DNA of 55,384 nucleotides from Acidimicrobiia bacterium (GTDB lineage Bacteria; Actinomycetota; Acidimicrobiia; IMCC26256; JAENVU01): NCBI GenBank assembly GCA_025361725.1, contig JANYJV010000060.1:1-55384 (forward strand), read 5' to 3'. The position numbers were made by a program, and so were the translations under genes. The first letter of the stretch is position 1; each line of letters opens with the position of its first letter. Positions 8,034 to 16,723 of the stretch are shown here, piece by piece. The notes beneath the pieces are model-generated. The model worked only from the letters and a program-made list of their open reading frames with translations. It was not told where the DNA came from and searched no databases.

Positions 8034-9194
8034 TCAAGCGACCGCGCCGCTGGCGCGCAAGCTCGAGATCTCGTCGGCACCGAATCCCCAGTCGGCGAGC
8101 AACTCGTCGGTGTGTTGACCGGGCCACGCGGGTGGGCGTTGAATCGAGCCCGGTGTGCGGCTGAACCGTGGTGCCGGCGCCGGCTGCATCACGCCGTGGT
8201 CTTCGACGATCGTGTTGCGCGCCTTCAGATGGGGGTGCTCGGCCGCTTCGGTCATCGTGAGTACCGGCGCAAAGCACACGTCGGTCATCTCCAACACCTC
8301 ACACCAGTCGTCGCGCGTCTTGGTGAGGAACAGCGCGGTGAACTTCTCCCGCTGATCCGCCCAAGTGGTCTGGTTCATCTGGCCGGCCAACTCGAGTTCG
8401 TCGGTCAGACCGAGGCGCGTCACGAGTTCGGCGTAGAACTGTGGCTCAAGCGAACCGAGCGAAATGAACTTGCCGTCGCTCGTCTCGTACGTGTCGTAGA
8501 ACGGCGCACCCGTGTCCAACACGTTGGTACCGGCTGGACCCCAGATACCCAGCGCCTGGAATCCCCACACCATCGCCATCAGCGCGGCCGCACCGTCGAC
8601 CATCGCGGCGTCGATCACTTGACCCTGGCCGCTGCGAGCGGATTCGACGAGCGCGCACGCGACGCCGAACGCCATCAGCATCCCACCCCCGCCGAAGTCA
8701 CCGACGAGATTGATCGGCGGAGTGGGCTTCGCACCGGCCCGGCCGAAGTGACCAAGCGCGCCCGCAAGCGCGATGTAGTTGATGTCGTGTCCGGCGGCCT
8801 GCGCGTACGGACCGTCCTGACCCCACCCGGTCATTCGGCCGTAGACCAGCTTTGGGTTTCGAGCCAGGCACGCATCGGGTCCGATGCCCAGCCGATCGGC
8901 CACACCGGGCCGGAACCCTTCGATGAGAGCGTCGGCCTGGTCGACGAGTTTCATCACCGTCTCGACCCCGTCGGGATTCTTCAAGTCCACACCGATCGAC
9001 CGGCGACCGCGGTTCAGAATCTCGAGGTTCTGTCGATCGAAGTTGCCGGTCACCGCCTGCGCGCGGTCCACGCGCACGACGTCGGCGCCCATGTCCGCCA
9101 GCATCATTGCGGCGAACGGACCAGGCCCGATGCCTGCGATCTCGACGACCTTCACTCCCGACAACGGACCCGACACTGCTACTCCTCTTGACAT
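8034..9194 (-). CDS. Alpha-methylacyl-CoA racemase (CaiB/BaiF family)
   Basis: A 386-residue class III CoA-transferase-fold protein. Three motifs mark it as a racemase rather than a transferase: AAGHDINYIALAGALG (catalytic His), LVGDFGGGGMLMAFG (catalytic Asp) and LGSLEPQFYAEL (the Glu that supports catalysis). In the mycobacterial racemase these correspond to His126, Asp156 and Glu241. The enzyme interconverts (R)- and (S)-2-methylacyl-CoA so that branched or sterol side-chain acyl-CoAs can enter beta-oxidation. The ATG at 9194 is used; an in-frame GTG at residue 5 is also possible. The PhyH, ETF, thiolase and acyl-CoA dehydrogenase genes elsewhere in the window fit this role. Confidence 0.93.
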   Translation of the reverse strand: MSRGVAVSGPLSGVKVVEIAGIGPGPFAAMMLADMGADVVRVDRAQAVTGNFDRQNLEILNRGRRSIGVDLKNPDGVETVMKLVDQADALIEGFRPGVADRLGIGPDACLARNPKLVYGRMTGWGQDGPYAQAAGHDINYIALAGALGHFGRAGAKPTPPINLVGDFGGGGMLMAFGVACALVESARSGQGQVIDAAMVDGAAALMAMVWGFQALGIWGPAGTNVLDTGAPFYDTYETSDGKFISLGSLEPQFYAELVTRLGLTDELELAGQMNQTTWADQREKFTALFLTKTRDDWCEVLEMTDVCFAPVLTMTEAAEHPHLKARNTIVEDHGVMQPAPAPRFSRTPGSIQRPPAWPGQHTDELLADWGFGADEISSLRASGAVA

Positions 9195-9292
9195 GGTTCG
9201 TATGAACGACTGGGCGCAGGACGTTAGGCGTGCCTACGTCGGGCCGTCAGATTCGCGACGCGGGGTCGTCGGCGGCTTCGCGCACCTTCGGG

Positions 9293-10057
9293 TCAGTCCA
9301 GCGCGGAGTGGGCAATCCAGTGGTTGACCAGATCGATGCGGCCCGCGAGTTCGATTCGCGGGTCAGTGACCATGAGGCGTCGAGACATCGTCAACGCGAG
9401 GTCGCTCGTCGACCCTGACACCGAAGCATCAGTGGCGCCGAGATCGTCGTCGACCTGAAAGCCGGTCGGCGTCAGCGTGATCGTCCCGAATCCGTCCCCG
9501 TCGGTCGCACGCAACGCGATCGTCTCACCGTTCCCGCGTAGCTTCGCGAGGTGCGGAAGCACAGCACCGAAATTCGGGATGAAGTCGAGGAGTTCGAGGA
9601 TCGAATCGAGGGCAGCCGCGCGATCGAGTTCCGCCGCGGCGCCACCCACGAGCGCGAGATCGATCCGGTGCATCGCGGTTTCGTGCAGTTGACGCCGCGA
9701 CCAGAAATGAACGTGGTGCGTCAGTCCCCACGCCCACATCGGGGTGTCCGAGTCACACACCTTCAGCGTCGCGACGAGCGCGCTCGCACCGGCACGGAAC
9801 CAAGGAGCAATATCGTCCGGGCTCTCGGGATGCGGGTACTCCGCCTCGACCCTCGGGATGCGCTCGGGAGTGCGTTCGCGCACCATTCGAGTCACCCACC
9901 GATGGATGATGCCCAGATGGACCGCGAGATCGGTCACGGTCCACTCCGGACACGTCGGCACTCGCGCGTCCGGATCCGATGCATCGAGGAGCGCAACGAA
10001 CCGGTCGACCTCGAAACCGAGGCGGTCGACGCACTCCGTGTGACCCAACCGATGCAT
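9293..10057 (-). CDS. Mycothiol-dependent maleylpyruvate isomerase-family protein
   Basis: A 254-residue protein of the DinB/MDMPI fold. The N-terminal domain has VPTCPEWTVTDLAVHLG with its metal-ligand His, and later RRQLHETAMHRIDLAL, the second His motif of the family. The C-terminal half is the usual SCP-like MDMPI domain ending in DLVNHW. Such enzymes use mycothiol as a cofactor for isomerisation or transfer; the substrate is unknown. The open frame extends far upstream, but the ATG at 10057 is preferred because it overlaps the stop of the SMP-30 gene by one base (TGATG), showing coupling. Confidence 0.83.
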   Translation of the reverse strand: MHRLGHTECVDRLGFEVDRFVALLDASDPDARVPTCPEWTVTDLAVHLGIIHRWVTRMVRERTPERIPRVEAEYPHPESPDDIAPWFRAGASALVATLKVCDSDTPMWAWGLTHHVHFWSRRQLHETAMHRIDLALVGGAAAELDRAAALDSILELLDFIPNFGAVLPHLAKLRGNGETIALRATDGDGFGTITLTPTGFQVDDDLGATDASVSGSTSDLALTMSRRLMVTDPRIELAGRIDLVNHWIAHSALD

Positions 10058-10980
10058 CAGAACGCGAGCGCCAGTCCCGGCCGCACCCACGGGAACGACA
10101 CCAGCTTCCCGGTGCCGGAGCAGGTGACGAACGCCGTGCTCAGGTCCGGGCCACCGAAGCAGACGTTGGTCACGAGGATGTCCGGAATCGCTATGTGCTC
10201 CACACCCGCACCGCTGCCGTCGGCATCCGGCGCGATCGAGGTGAGGCCGCCGTTGATCAGCGTGCCGACCACCACGTAGCCACCACTGTCGACCGCCAAC
10301 GAGTCGAGCAACTGATGGCCAGGGAGTCCGGCGAGCAGCTGACCGCCGTGACCCACCGGACTCGGCCGACCCACCACCCCCGGTGACTCGACCGGCCACC
10401 AGTACACGCGCCCCGTGTGGGTCTCGGCCACGTAGACGCGCGAGCCGTCAGGCGAGAGTCCGATGCCGTTCGGTGACTCGAGCGGATAGATCACCTCGCG
10501 GATCAACGACCCGTCCGGCGCCGCGTAATAGACACCACCATGGTCCCGTTCTCGCGCGCGGATCTTGCCGTGATCGGTGAACCACATGCCGCCGTCGGCA
10601 TCGAAGACCAGATCGTTCGGACCCATCAACGGGTTGCCGTCGCACTCGGTGTAGAGCACGGTGACGTCACCGGTTTCGAGGTCCACGCGCTCGATCCGAC
10701 CGCCCGAGTAGTCGTCGGGTTGCAGCGTGTCTGTCACCGTCATCCCGAAGATCTCGGTGAAGCCCCATCCGCCGCTGTTGCACACGTAGCCTGCGCCGTC
10801 AGGACCGATCGCGAGTCCGTTCGGACTCCCACCGGGAGTGGCGACCGTCTCAATCCGTCCGTCGGGGTGCACCCGATCAACGGTCCGGCGCTTCAACTCC
10901 ACGCACAGCACCGTGCCGTCGGGCATCCATACCGGGCCTTCGGGAAACTCGAGTCCGGTGGCGATCTCGGTGATGTCCAT
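10057..10980 (-). CDS. SMP-30/gluconolactonase-like beta-propeller protein
   Basis: A 307-residue six-bladed beta-propeller. Family motifs are visible: GLEFPEGPVWMPDG at the start with the metal-ligand Glu, SPNGLAIGPDG, GPNDLVFDADGGMWFTD with the Asn ligand, and LESPNGIGLSPDGSRVYVAE with the Asp ligand. These proteins are Ca2+/Zn2+-dependent lactonases. The ATG at 10980 gives the standard N-terminus; longer forms would run into the divergent gene at 11072. It is translationally coupled to the downstream MDMPI-type gene, suggesting one pathway for a lactone- or thiol-adduct-forming compound. Confidence 0.87.
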   Translation of the reverse strand: MDITEIATGLEFPEGPVWMPDGTVLCVELKRRTVDRVHPDGRIETVATPGGSPNGLAIGPDGAGYVCNSGGWGFTEIFGMTVTDTLQPDDYSGGRIERVDLETGDVTVLYTECDGNPLMGPNDLVFDADGGMWFTDHGKIRARERDHGGVYYAAPDGSLIREVIYPLESPNGIGLSPDGSRVYVAETHTGRVYWWPVESPGVVGRPSPVGHGGQLLAGLPGHQLLDSLAVDSGGYVVVGTLINGGLTSIAPDADGSGAGVEHIAIPDILVTNVCFGGPDLSTAFVTCSGTGKLVSFPWVRPGLALAF

Positions 10981-11071
10981 GGGTGCTCCTCGACGCGATC
11001 CGACCTCGAGCGATCGCTCGAGTGACTTCGCATTGGAGCGCACGCGAGCCAAACGTGGCAAGAATGCGCCG

Positions 11072-12085
11072 ATGAAGATTCGACTGGACCCCGAAGACGA
11101 GTACCTGCACCCGCTCGAAGAAGCGACCAACTTCAACGAGAGCATGTACTTCAACGTGTACGACCCGGCCGAGAAGATCGGCGGGTTCCTGCGTCTCGGG
11201 AACCGGGCGAACGAGGGGTACGCCGAGATGACCACCTGCATCTACCTGCCGGACGGTCGGGTCGGGTTCATGTTCGGTCGTCCAGAAATCTCGAACAACG
11301 ACGCGTTCGACGCCGGTGGCATGAAGTTCGACGTCGTGACGCCGTTCGAAGCGCTGCGCACTACCTACACCGGCAAGGTCGTCCTGCTCGACGAACCGCT
11401 GCAAATGGCGAATCCTCGGAAAGCCTTCACCGACAACCCGTGGGTCGACGCGCGCGTCGAGTTGGACTACCGCGGCATCGCCCCGATGTTCGGCGGCGAG
11501 CCCGTCAACGACGACGGTTCGCCGCTCACTGAAGACCTCTCCGGTGGTTTCGCGCGCGGCCACTACGAGCAGCACGTCGGCGCGCGCGGTGTGATCCAGG
11601 TGGGCGACGAAGAGTGGGCCGTCGACGGCTACGGACTTCGCGACCACTCATGGGGGCCGCGCTTCTGGCAAGCCCCGTGGTGGTACCGCTGGCTCACCAT
11701 GAACTTCGACGACCACAGCGGCTTCATGATCTCGATCGTGACGTCACGAGACGGCAAGCAGCGCATTGGTGGCATCGCACTCGAAGACGGCGAGTATCGC
11801 CACATCGACCGCGCCGAGATCGAGACGGACTGGGTCGGCGACGACTTCTACCATCAGGAGATCCGGGTCAAGGCCGGCGCCGGCGACCGGGAGTACGAAA
11901 TCACCGGCAGCGTGCTCAACCTCATCCCGTTGCGGAATCGCCGCACCTCACCGGAGGGTGAGAAGCTCGTGACCCGCATCTCCGAGGGCATGACCGAGTG
12001 GCACTGGAACGGCCACACCGGATACGGCCTGTCCGAGTACCTCGATCAGATCGTCGACGACAAGCCCGTCGGCTTGACTCCATAA
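11072..12085 (+). CDS. CrtC/AttH-like lipocalin-fold protein (DUF7064-type)
   Basis: A 337-residue cytoplasmic protein without signal or membrane segment. It resembles the two-lobed lipocalin-like proteins related to hydroxyneurosporene synthase and AttH: an N-terminal half with FNESMYFNVYDP, then YGLRDHSWGPRFWQAPWWYR and a C-terminal MTEWHWNGHTGYGLSEYLDQ. The RDHSWG and GYGLSEYLDQ blocks recur in actinobacterial and proteobacterial members linked to lipid or steroid loci; catalysis is unproven. The ATG at 11072 follows a start-less region shared with the divergent SMP-30 gene (91 bp between starts). Family assignment is by recognition of motifs only. Confidence 0.68.
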   Translation: MKIRLDPEDEYLHPLEEATNFNESMYFNVYDPAEKIGGFLRLGNRANEGYAEMTTCIYLPDGRVGFMFGRPEISNNDAFDAGGMKFDVVTPFEALRTTYTGKVVLLDEPLQMANPRKAFTDNPWVDARVELDYRGIAPMFGGEPVNDDGSPLTEDLSGGFARGHYEQHVGARGVIQVGDEEWAVDGYGLRDHSWGPRFWQAPWWYRWLTMNFDDHSGFMISIVTSRDGKQRIGGIALEDGEYRHIDRAEIETDWVGDDFYHQEIRVKAGAGDREYEITGSVLNLIPLRNRRTSPEGEKLVTRISEGMTEWHWNGHTGYGLSEYLDQIVDDKPVGLTP

Positions 12086-12146
12086 TTGCTCGTCCGGCTT
12101 CGCAGCGAGGTTTGTGGCATGTCAAGGCGTATCAGTTCGGGACGCC

Positions 12147-12251
12147 TCCCGAGCTGCTCGGCTCCGCAAGCTCCGCCTCGGTGGCGCCAGACGCGATGCT
12201 GGACCTCACAGATGGACGGGACATTCACCGAGCGAAGCGAGCAGCTCGGGA
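12147..12251. repeat. Long-spaced inverted repeat in 223-bp intergenic region
   Basis: TCCCGAGCTGCTCG (12147-12160) and CGAGCAGCTCGGGA (12238-12251) are a perfect 14-bp inverted repeat with a 77-nt loop, between two convergent genes ending at 12085 and 12309. It could fold as a long RNA hairpin or mark an old inserted element. No gene is seen in 12086-12308. Confidence 0.45.
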
Positions 12252-12308
12252 GCGAGCCCACGTGGCACGCGGTCCCTTGGTTGGCGACCGTACGAGCAGA
12301 AGTGATGC

Positions 12309-13163
12309 TCAGCGGTTGCGGAACGTGCCGTCCACGACGTGTTCGTCGTCGGCGTCGAGTTGCCAGAGCGCGAGTGCCGCTTCGGCCGGGTCGTCGGCGG
12401 CCGCGCGCTCGGGCATACCGGCGAATCCGAGAAGTTGACGAGCGCGGGCGGGAAGGGTGCGAGCCAACTCGGGACCGACACCGACCGCGACGGCCTCTTC
12501 GGGTGTGAGCCAGCCGACGAGGTACGAGAGATAGAGCGCTTTGCGCCACCGGTCCGGCGTGACGTTCGCGCCGCCGCCGTGGACGAGGCTGCCGAGGTAG
12601 ACGAGCGCGTCGCCTGGCTCCAACTCCACCTGCACCGCAAGTGAATCGTCGATCGGACGATCGAGCGGCCAACGGTGGCTACGCGGGATGACACGCGTCG
12701 CGCCGACAGCGGCGTCGTAATCGCCAAGCGCAACGAGCACCGAGATCTGGAGCGGCACTCCGAGCTTCGCTGCGAGGTTCCAGTTGAGGTCGTCGCGGTG
12801 CAACGTCTGCTGCTTGTTGCCCGGCCCGATGAAGATCGTCTCCGACTGACTCATCCAGTAGTCACCGCAGTACGGCAACAGCACGCGGTCCGCAAGATCC
12901 AGCAGCGTCGGGTGCAGTAGGTACTCGTCAACCATGGTCCGGCTCTTCGCCGGGATGCCTTGCACGCGAACGGTGTTTGCGCCGTAGAAGGAATCGTCGA
13001 AACCCTCACGGAATCCCGGCTGGCGCGCGGCCACGGAGGGCGCGAGTTCACGGTCAATGCGGTCGACCGTCTCACGGTCGAGCAGGCCCTTGATGACGAG
13101 GCCGCCGTCGCGGTCGATCGTCTCGAGGAGGAGGTCGGAGTCGGTGTCAGGGGTCAGGCGCAC
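12309..13163 (-). CDS. Phytanoyl-CoA dioxygenase (PhyH) family protein
   Basis: A 284-residue Fe(II)/2-oxoglutarate oxygenase from the chosen GTG. The HxD pair is in TLHRDDLNW, and the distal His in GSLVHGGGANVTPDRWRKAL, with the Arg that binds 2-oxoglutarate nearby. PhyH proteins hydroxylate branched acyl-CoAs or small molecules. The GTG at 13163 gives the usual start VRLTPDTD followed by a short linker to the domain; an upstream TTG at 13244 would add 27 residues without family support. It is convergent with the lipocalin-fold gene. Together with the racemase upstream it hints at branched-lipid degradation, although many bacterial PhyH proteins act on other substrates. Confidence 0.85.
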   Translation of the reverse strand: MRLTPDTDSDLLLETIDRDGGLVIKGLLDRETVDRIDRELAPSVAARQPGFREGFDDSFYGANTVRVQGIPAKSRTMVDEYLLHPTLLDLADRVLLPYCGDYWMSQSETIFIGPGNKQQTLHRDDLNWNLAAKLGVPLQISVLVALGDYDAAVGATRVIPRSHRWPLDRPIDDSLAVQVELEPGDALVYLGSLVHGGGANVTPDRWRKALYLSYLVGWLTPEEAVAVGVGPELARTLPARARQLLGFAGMPERAAADDPAEAALALWQLDADDEHVVDGTFRNR

Positions 13164-13332
13164 GAGACCGTCGGAGGGACGGGAGCTGCGGCGGGACCAC
13201 GCTGCGCCGAGAATGGCAGAGGCACGGGTCAGCAAGAGAACCAAGTCTTCCAGCTACGACAGGACAGAACGCGTATCGACCATTGTGACCTGCGCCCTGA
13301 GTACTTCTCGGTCAGGAGCCCACTCCGAGTGG

Positions 13333-13995
13333 TCAGGGCCGAACGGCCCGACCGCAAGACATCGTGGTCAGGATTTTCGGCCCCCGGAGGACGAATCGGT
13401 CCACCTTTTCGACCTTGAGGCCCGCACGTTCGGCGAGTTCGGCCGGGTCTCGAGTCAGGTGGCACCCACCACCGATGCGCTTCTGGATCGGCTCGAACCG
13501 GCGCTGGCGGGCCTGAACCTTTGGATCCTCACTCCGCCCGTGTTCGACGAATTGCAGAGCACCCCCTGGCTTCAGCACCCGAACGATCTCGGACATCGCC
13601 GCGTCGATGTCCGGAATCGTGCAGAGCGTGAACGTCGAGAGCACGGCATCAGCCGATTCAGACGCAAGCGGGAGCGACGCACCATCGAGGCCGACGAACT
13701 CAATCGGCGGGTGAGACATCATGCTCATACGCTTCTGCGCCATCTCCTGCGCTCGAGCCGACGGCTCCACGGCAAGCACCCGCTCCACCTCCGGTGGATA
13801 CAGACCGATGTTGGGGCCCGTTCCGAACCCGACCTCCACCACCACGCCACGCAAGCCAGCAAGTGCGGGCTTACGCACCGGGACCATCGCCCTTCCGCCG
13901 CAGGTGATGTTCACGACGTGCGGGAGGACATGCTCCGAATACCAACTCACCGGCGAACCATCCAAGTCACGCGAGGAGCGAGCGTTCGGCTTCAC
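13333..13995 (-). CDS. Class I SAM-dependent methyltransferase
   Basis: Up to 220 residues with a Rossmann methyltransferase fold: VVVEVGFGTGPNIGLYPPEV is motif I (SAM binding), VLAVEPSARA motif II, ADAVLSTFTLCTIPD motif III region and ALQFVEHGRSED motif IV/post. This resembles UbiE/phospholipid-type methyltransferases (Methyltransf_11). The start is uncertain: a GTG at 13995 overlaps the upstream cNMP-binding gene by 29 bp, and a TTG at 13965 would just clear it. Close packing suggests cotranscription with that gene. The substrate is unknown. Confidence 0.82.
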   Translation of the reverse strand: MKPNARSSRDLDGSPVSWYSEHVLPHVVNITCGGRAMVPVRKPALAGLRGVVVEVGFGTGPNIGLYPPEVERVLAVEPSARAQEMAQKRMSMMSHPPIEFVGLDGASLPLASESADAVLSTFTLCTIPDIDAAMSEIVRVLKPGGALQFVEHGRSEDPKVQARQRRFEPIQKRIGGGCHLTRDPAELAERAGLKVEKVDRFVLRGPKILTTMSCGRAVRP

Positions 13996-14389
13996 GCAGC
14001 CGCCCGCTCAGGACGCCGAGCAGTTTCACGGCGAGGGTCGGATACTGCTTGAGCAGCGAGCGAAAGTTGAACTCCGCGATCGACCAGGTCTCGAGCGGAC
14101 TTGCGGCCACCACCGATGCCGTCCGCGGTCCGCCGTCCAGTACCGACAATTCACCGAAGTATGAGCCGGGCCCGAGCGTCACTCGAGTCCGTCCGTTCGT
14201 CTGCACCTTGGCCGTGCCGGACTGGATCACAAAGAACCGACCGCCTTGTGAACCTTCGTCCACGACGCATACGCCCTCGCGAAAGGTCGCACGTTTGGCG
14301 ACGGCGGCGATCCGCTTCAGCTCCGGGCGGCTGAGCTCGGCGAAGAGCGGCACCTCGGCGAGCAGGTCAGCATCGCAGCCTTGGTCCAC
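13967..14389 (-). CDS. Stand-alone cyclic-nucleotide-binding domain protein
   Basis: A 140-residue protein that is one CRP-type cNMP-binding beta-roll: LFAELSRPELKRIA helix, EGVCVVDEGSQGGRFFVIQS, then the phosphate-binding cassette YFGELSVLDGGPRTASVVA with its Glu and Arg, and the C-helix. There is no HTH or other effector domain, so it must act by protein contact. The GTG at 14389 is used. It overlaps the methyltransferase gene and is divergent from the kinase gene at 14480. Two class III cyclases in the same window (1-2031 and 42872-43954) could supply ligand; this link is inference. Confidence 0.86.
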   Translation of the reverse strand: MDQGCDADLLAEVPLFAELSRPELKRIAAVAKRATFREGVCVVDEGSQGGRFFVIQSGTAKVQTNGRTRVTLGPGSYFGELSVLDGGPRTASVVAASPLETWSIAEFNFRSLLKQYPTLAVKLLGVLSGRLREAERSLLA

Positions 14390-14479
14390 GGAAGCTCCTA
14401 CGTCGGTCGTCGGTCGTCGGTGCGCGAGCGCAGGCTACCGGCGAGCCGAGCTTCGCGCGCAGCCTCTATGTTGGCGCCG

Positions 14480-15877
14480 ATGTCCACAATCGACGCCGAT
14501 CGGCTCGCCGCCGTCTGTACTCGTCATCTCGGCCACGGGTATTCCGTCACCGAACTCCGCCGGCTTTCGGGTGGCGCATCGCGAGAAACGTGGGCGTTCG
14601 TCGCGACCGACGCGAGTGGCGAACGCGAGGAACTCGTCCTCCGCCGCGATCCGGGCGCGTCCATCGGTCAGACCGACCGGGCCACCGAATACCGGCTGCT
14701 CCAAGCGGCGGCCGCAGGCGGAGTCGCGGTTCCAATCGTCCGCTTCATCATCGAGGACGAGGACGATCTCGGCGCCGGGTTTGTGATGAGTCGCGTCGAC
14801 GGCGAGACCATCCCTCGCAAGATCCTGCGCAACCCCGAGTTCACAGAAGCGCGGTCGCGGCTCACCGACCAATGTGCGCGCGCCGCCGCGGCGATCCACG
14901 CGCTCCCGATCGAGATACTTCCCTCTCTCGCTCGTCAGGAGGCACCGACCCTGATCGATCAGTTCCGCGGCGTCATGGACATGCTCGGTGAACCGCATCC
15001 CGCGTTCGAACTCGGCCTGCGGTGGCTGTCCGAGCACGTCACGGACCTACCGGCCACGCCGACGGCACTCGTCCATGGCGACTTCCGCAACGGCAACTTC
15101 ATCGTCGGACCGGAGGGTCTTCGCGCCGTTCTCGATTGGGAGCTCGCGCACCTCGGTGATCCCGTCGAAGATCTCGGGTGGCTGTGCGTGAAGTCCTGGC
15201 GGTTCGGCAACGTCGATCAGTCGGCCGGTGGGTTCGGTTCGGTCGAGGCGTTGCTCGAGAGCTACGAAGCGGCCTCCGGCCAGGCGGTGACTCCCGGGCA
15301 TCTGCACTTCTGGGAGGTCTTCGGAACATTGAAGTGGGGCGTCATCTGCGAGATGCAGGCGTCCTCCCATCTCCAAGGACTCGTGCGGTCCGTCGAACTC
15401 GCAGCCCTCGGTCGCCGCATCGCTGAGATGGAGTGGGACATCCTGGATTTGCTGGACACTGCGGGCGCATCGATTCCGGCGCCCGCCGCCCCACTGAGCA
15501 CACCCATCGTCACGATGCACGACCGGCCGACCGCCGCCGAGCTCGTCGAGTCCGTCAGGGAGTACCTCGAGCAGGACGTCATGCCCGGCGACGGTCGGGT
15601 CGCCTTCCACGCCCGCGTCGCCAGCAAGGTTCTCGCGATGGTCGAGCGAGAGCTCGCTGACGGCGGCGAGCAGTACCGCGCCGAGCTCACACGTCTCACC
15701 GGACTCCTTGCGTACGACGGCACAGTGCGAGAACTCACGGTCGAACTCGCACGCCGTATCCGCAGTGGGGAGCTCGAGGATCTCGAGGAACAAGTCTTTG
15801 CAGTCGTGCGCGCTTCGGTACGGTCGAAGCTCGCAGTGAGCAATCCCGAATACATCACGCCCGTCGTCGAGGAATGA
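14480..15877 (+). CDS. APH-fold phosphotransferase with C-terminal DUF6285-like domain
   Basis: A 466-residue protein. The N-terminal two-thirds is an aminoglycoside-phosphotransferase/ACAD10-like kinase: TELRRLSGGASRETWAF (nucleotide loop), ELVLRRDPG (Lys/Arg region), LVHGDFRNGNFIV (catalytic HGD...N) and VLDWELAHLGDPVEDLGW (metal-binding Asp). A helical C-terminal domain of about 110 residues (ELVESVREYLEQDVMPG to the end) resembles DUF6285. Family members usually sit near acyl-CoA dehydrogenases and are thought to phosphorylate hydroxyacyl-CoA-like substrates. The ATG at 14480 is preferred; ATG 14468 is possible. xthA starts 4 bp downstream. Confidence 0.85.
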   Translation: MSTIDADRLAAVCTRHLGHGYSVTELRRLSGGASRETWAFVATDASGEREELVLRRDPGASIGQTDRATEYRLLQAAAAGGVAVPIVRFIIEDEDDLGAGFVMSRVDGETIPRKILRNPEFTEARSRLTDQCARAAAAIHALPIEILPSLARQEAPTLIDQFRGVMDMLGEPHPAFELGLRWLSEHVTDLPATPTALVHGDFRNGNFIVGPEGLRAVLDWELAHLGDPVEDLGWLCVKSWRFGNVDQSAGGFGSVEALLESYEAASGQAVTPGHLHFWEVFGTLKWGVICEMQASSHLQGLVRSVELAALGRRIAEMEWDILDLLDTAGASIPAPAAPLSTPIVTMHDRPTAAELVESVREYLEQDVMPGDGRVAFHARVASKVLAMVERELADGGEQYRAELTRLTGLLAYDGTVRELTVELARRIRSGELEDLEEQVFAVVRASVRSKLAVSNPEYITPVVEE

Positions 15878-15881
15878 GTTC

Positions 15882-16661
15882 GTGCGCATCGCCACCTGGA
15901 ACGTCAACTCGTTGAAGGCGCGCCTCGAGCGCGTGGAGGAGTGGCTCGAGTACGCACAGCCCGACGTCCTCTGCTTGCAAGAGACCAAGATGGCCGACAA
16001 GAATTTTCCGGCGATGGCGTTCTCCGCGCTCGGGTACGAGAGCGTCCACCACGGTTACAACCAGTGGAATGGCGTGGCGATCCTGTCGAAGGTCGGCATC
16101 GAAGATCCCCAAAACGGTTTCGGCGACGGTGTCGAGAACCCGTACGCCGATGACGCCCGGATGTTGAGCGCCACTTGCGGACGAATTCGGATCGTGAGTG
16201 TCTACGTCCCCAACGGACGTGAAGTGCCGAGCGAGTTCTATGACAGGAAACTGGTGTGGTTCGAACGCCTCGCCGAGTGGCTCGATGCGAACCACATCCC
16301 CTCAGACCCGGTCGTCATCACCGGAGACTTCAACGTCGCGCCCGATGACCGGGATGTGTGGTCACCCAAGGCCTTCGTGGGTTCCACGCATGTGACCGAG
16401 CCCGAACGCGCGGCGGTCCGACGACTCGAGGACTGGGGCCTCGTCGATCTCTTCCGCGCGCGGTATAACGGCGACGGCCTCTACAGCTACTGGGACTACC
16501 GGCGCGGCGACTTCCACCAGGGCCGGGGGATGCGCATCGACCTCGTGCTCGGCTCGCAACCCGTCGCCGAGCGGTCGACCTGGGCGATCGTCGACCGCAA
16601 CGCCCGTAAGGGCAAGCAGCCTTCGGACCACGCACCCGTCGTCGTCGATCTCACCGACTGA
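15882..16661 (+). CDS. xthA: Exodeoxyribonuclease III
   Basis: A 259-residue AP endonuclease/exonuclease III of base-excision repair. All core motifs are visible: RIATWNVNSLKARL, DVLCLQETKM with the metal-binding Glu, YVPNGREV, VITGDFNVAPDDRDVW with catalytic Asp and Asn, LGLVDLFR-type region (GLVDLFRARY), MRIDLVLGS and the final KQPSDHAPVVVDL with catalytic Asp-His. Length is normal. A GTG start lies 4 bp after the kinase gene, so the two are probably cotranscribed. A 9-bp inverted repeat with a 24-nt loop (16660-16668/16693-16701) follows the stop and may be a weak terminator. Confidence 0.95.
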   Translation: MRIATWNVNSLKARLERVEEWLEYAQPDVLCLQETKMADKNFPAMAFSALGYESVHHGYNQWNGVAILSKVGIEDPQNGFGDGVENPYADDARMLSATCGRIRIVSVYVPNGREVPSEFYDRKLVWFERLAEWLDANHIPSDPVVITGDFNVAPDDRDVWSPKAFVGSTHVTEPERAAVRRLEDWGLVDLFRARYNGDGLYSYWDYRRGDFHQGRGMRIDLVLGSQPVAERSTWAIVDRNARKGKQPSDHAPVVVDLTD

Positions 16662-16723
16662 CGCAGGCATCGAACGTCGGAAGTGGTCTCGGGCCTGCGT
16701 CAAACCAGTTAGCGTTTGACGCC

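Noticed and set aside
13057-14052. 331-codon plus-strand frame
   Set aside because: Antisense to the methyltransferase gene and parts of its neighbours, without a recognisable domain.
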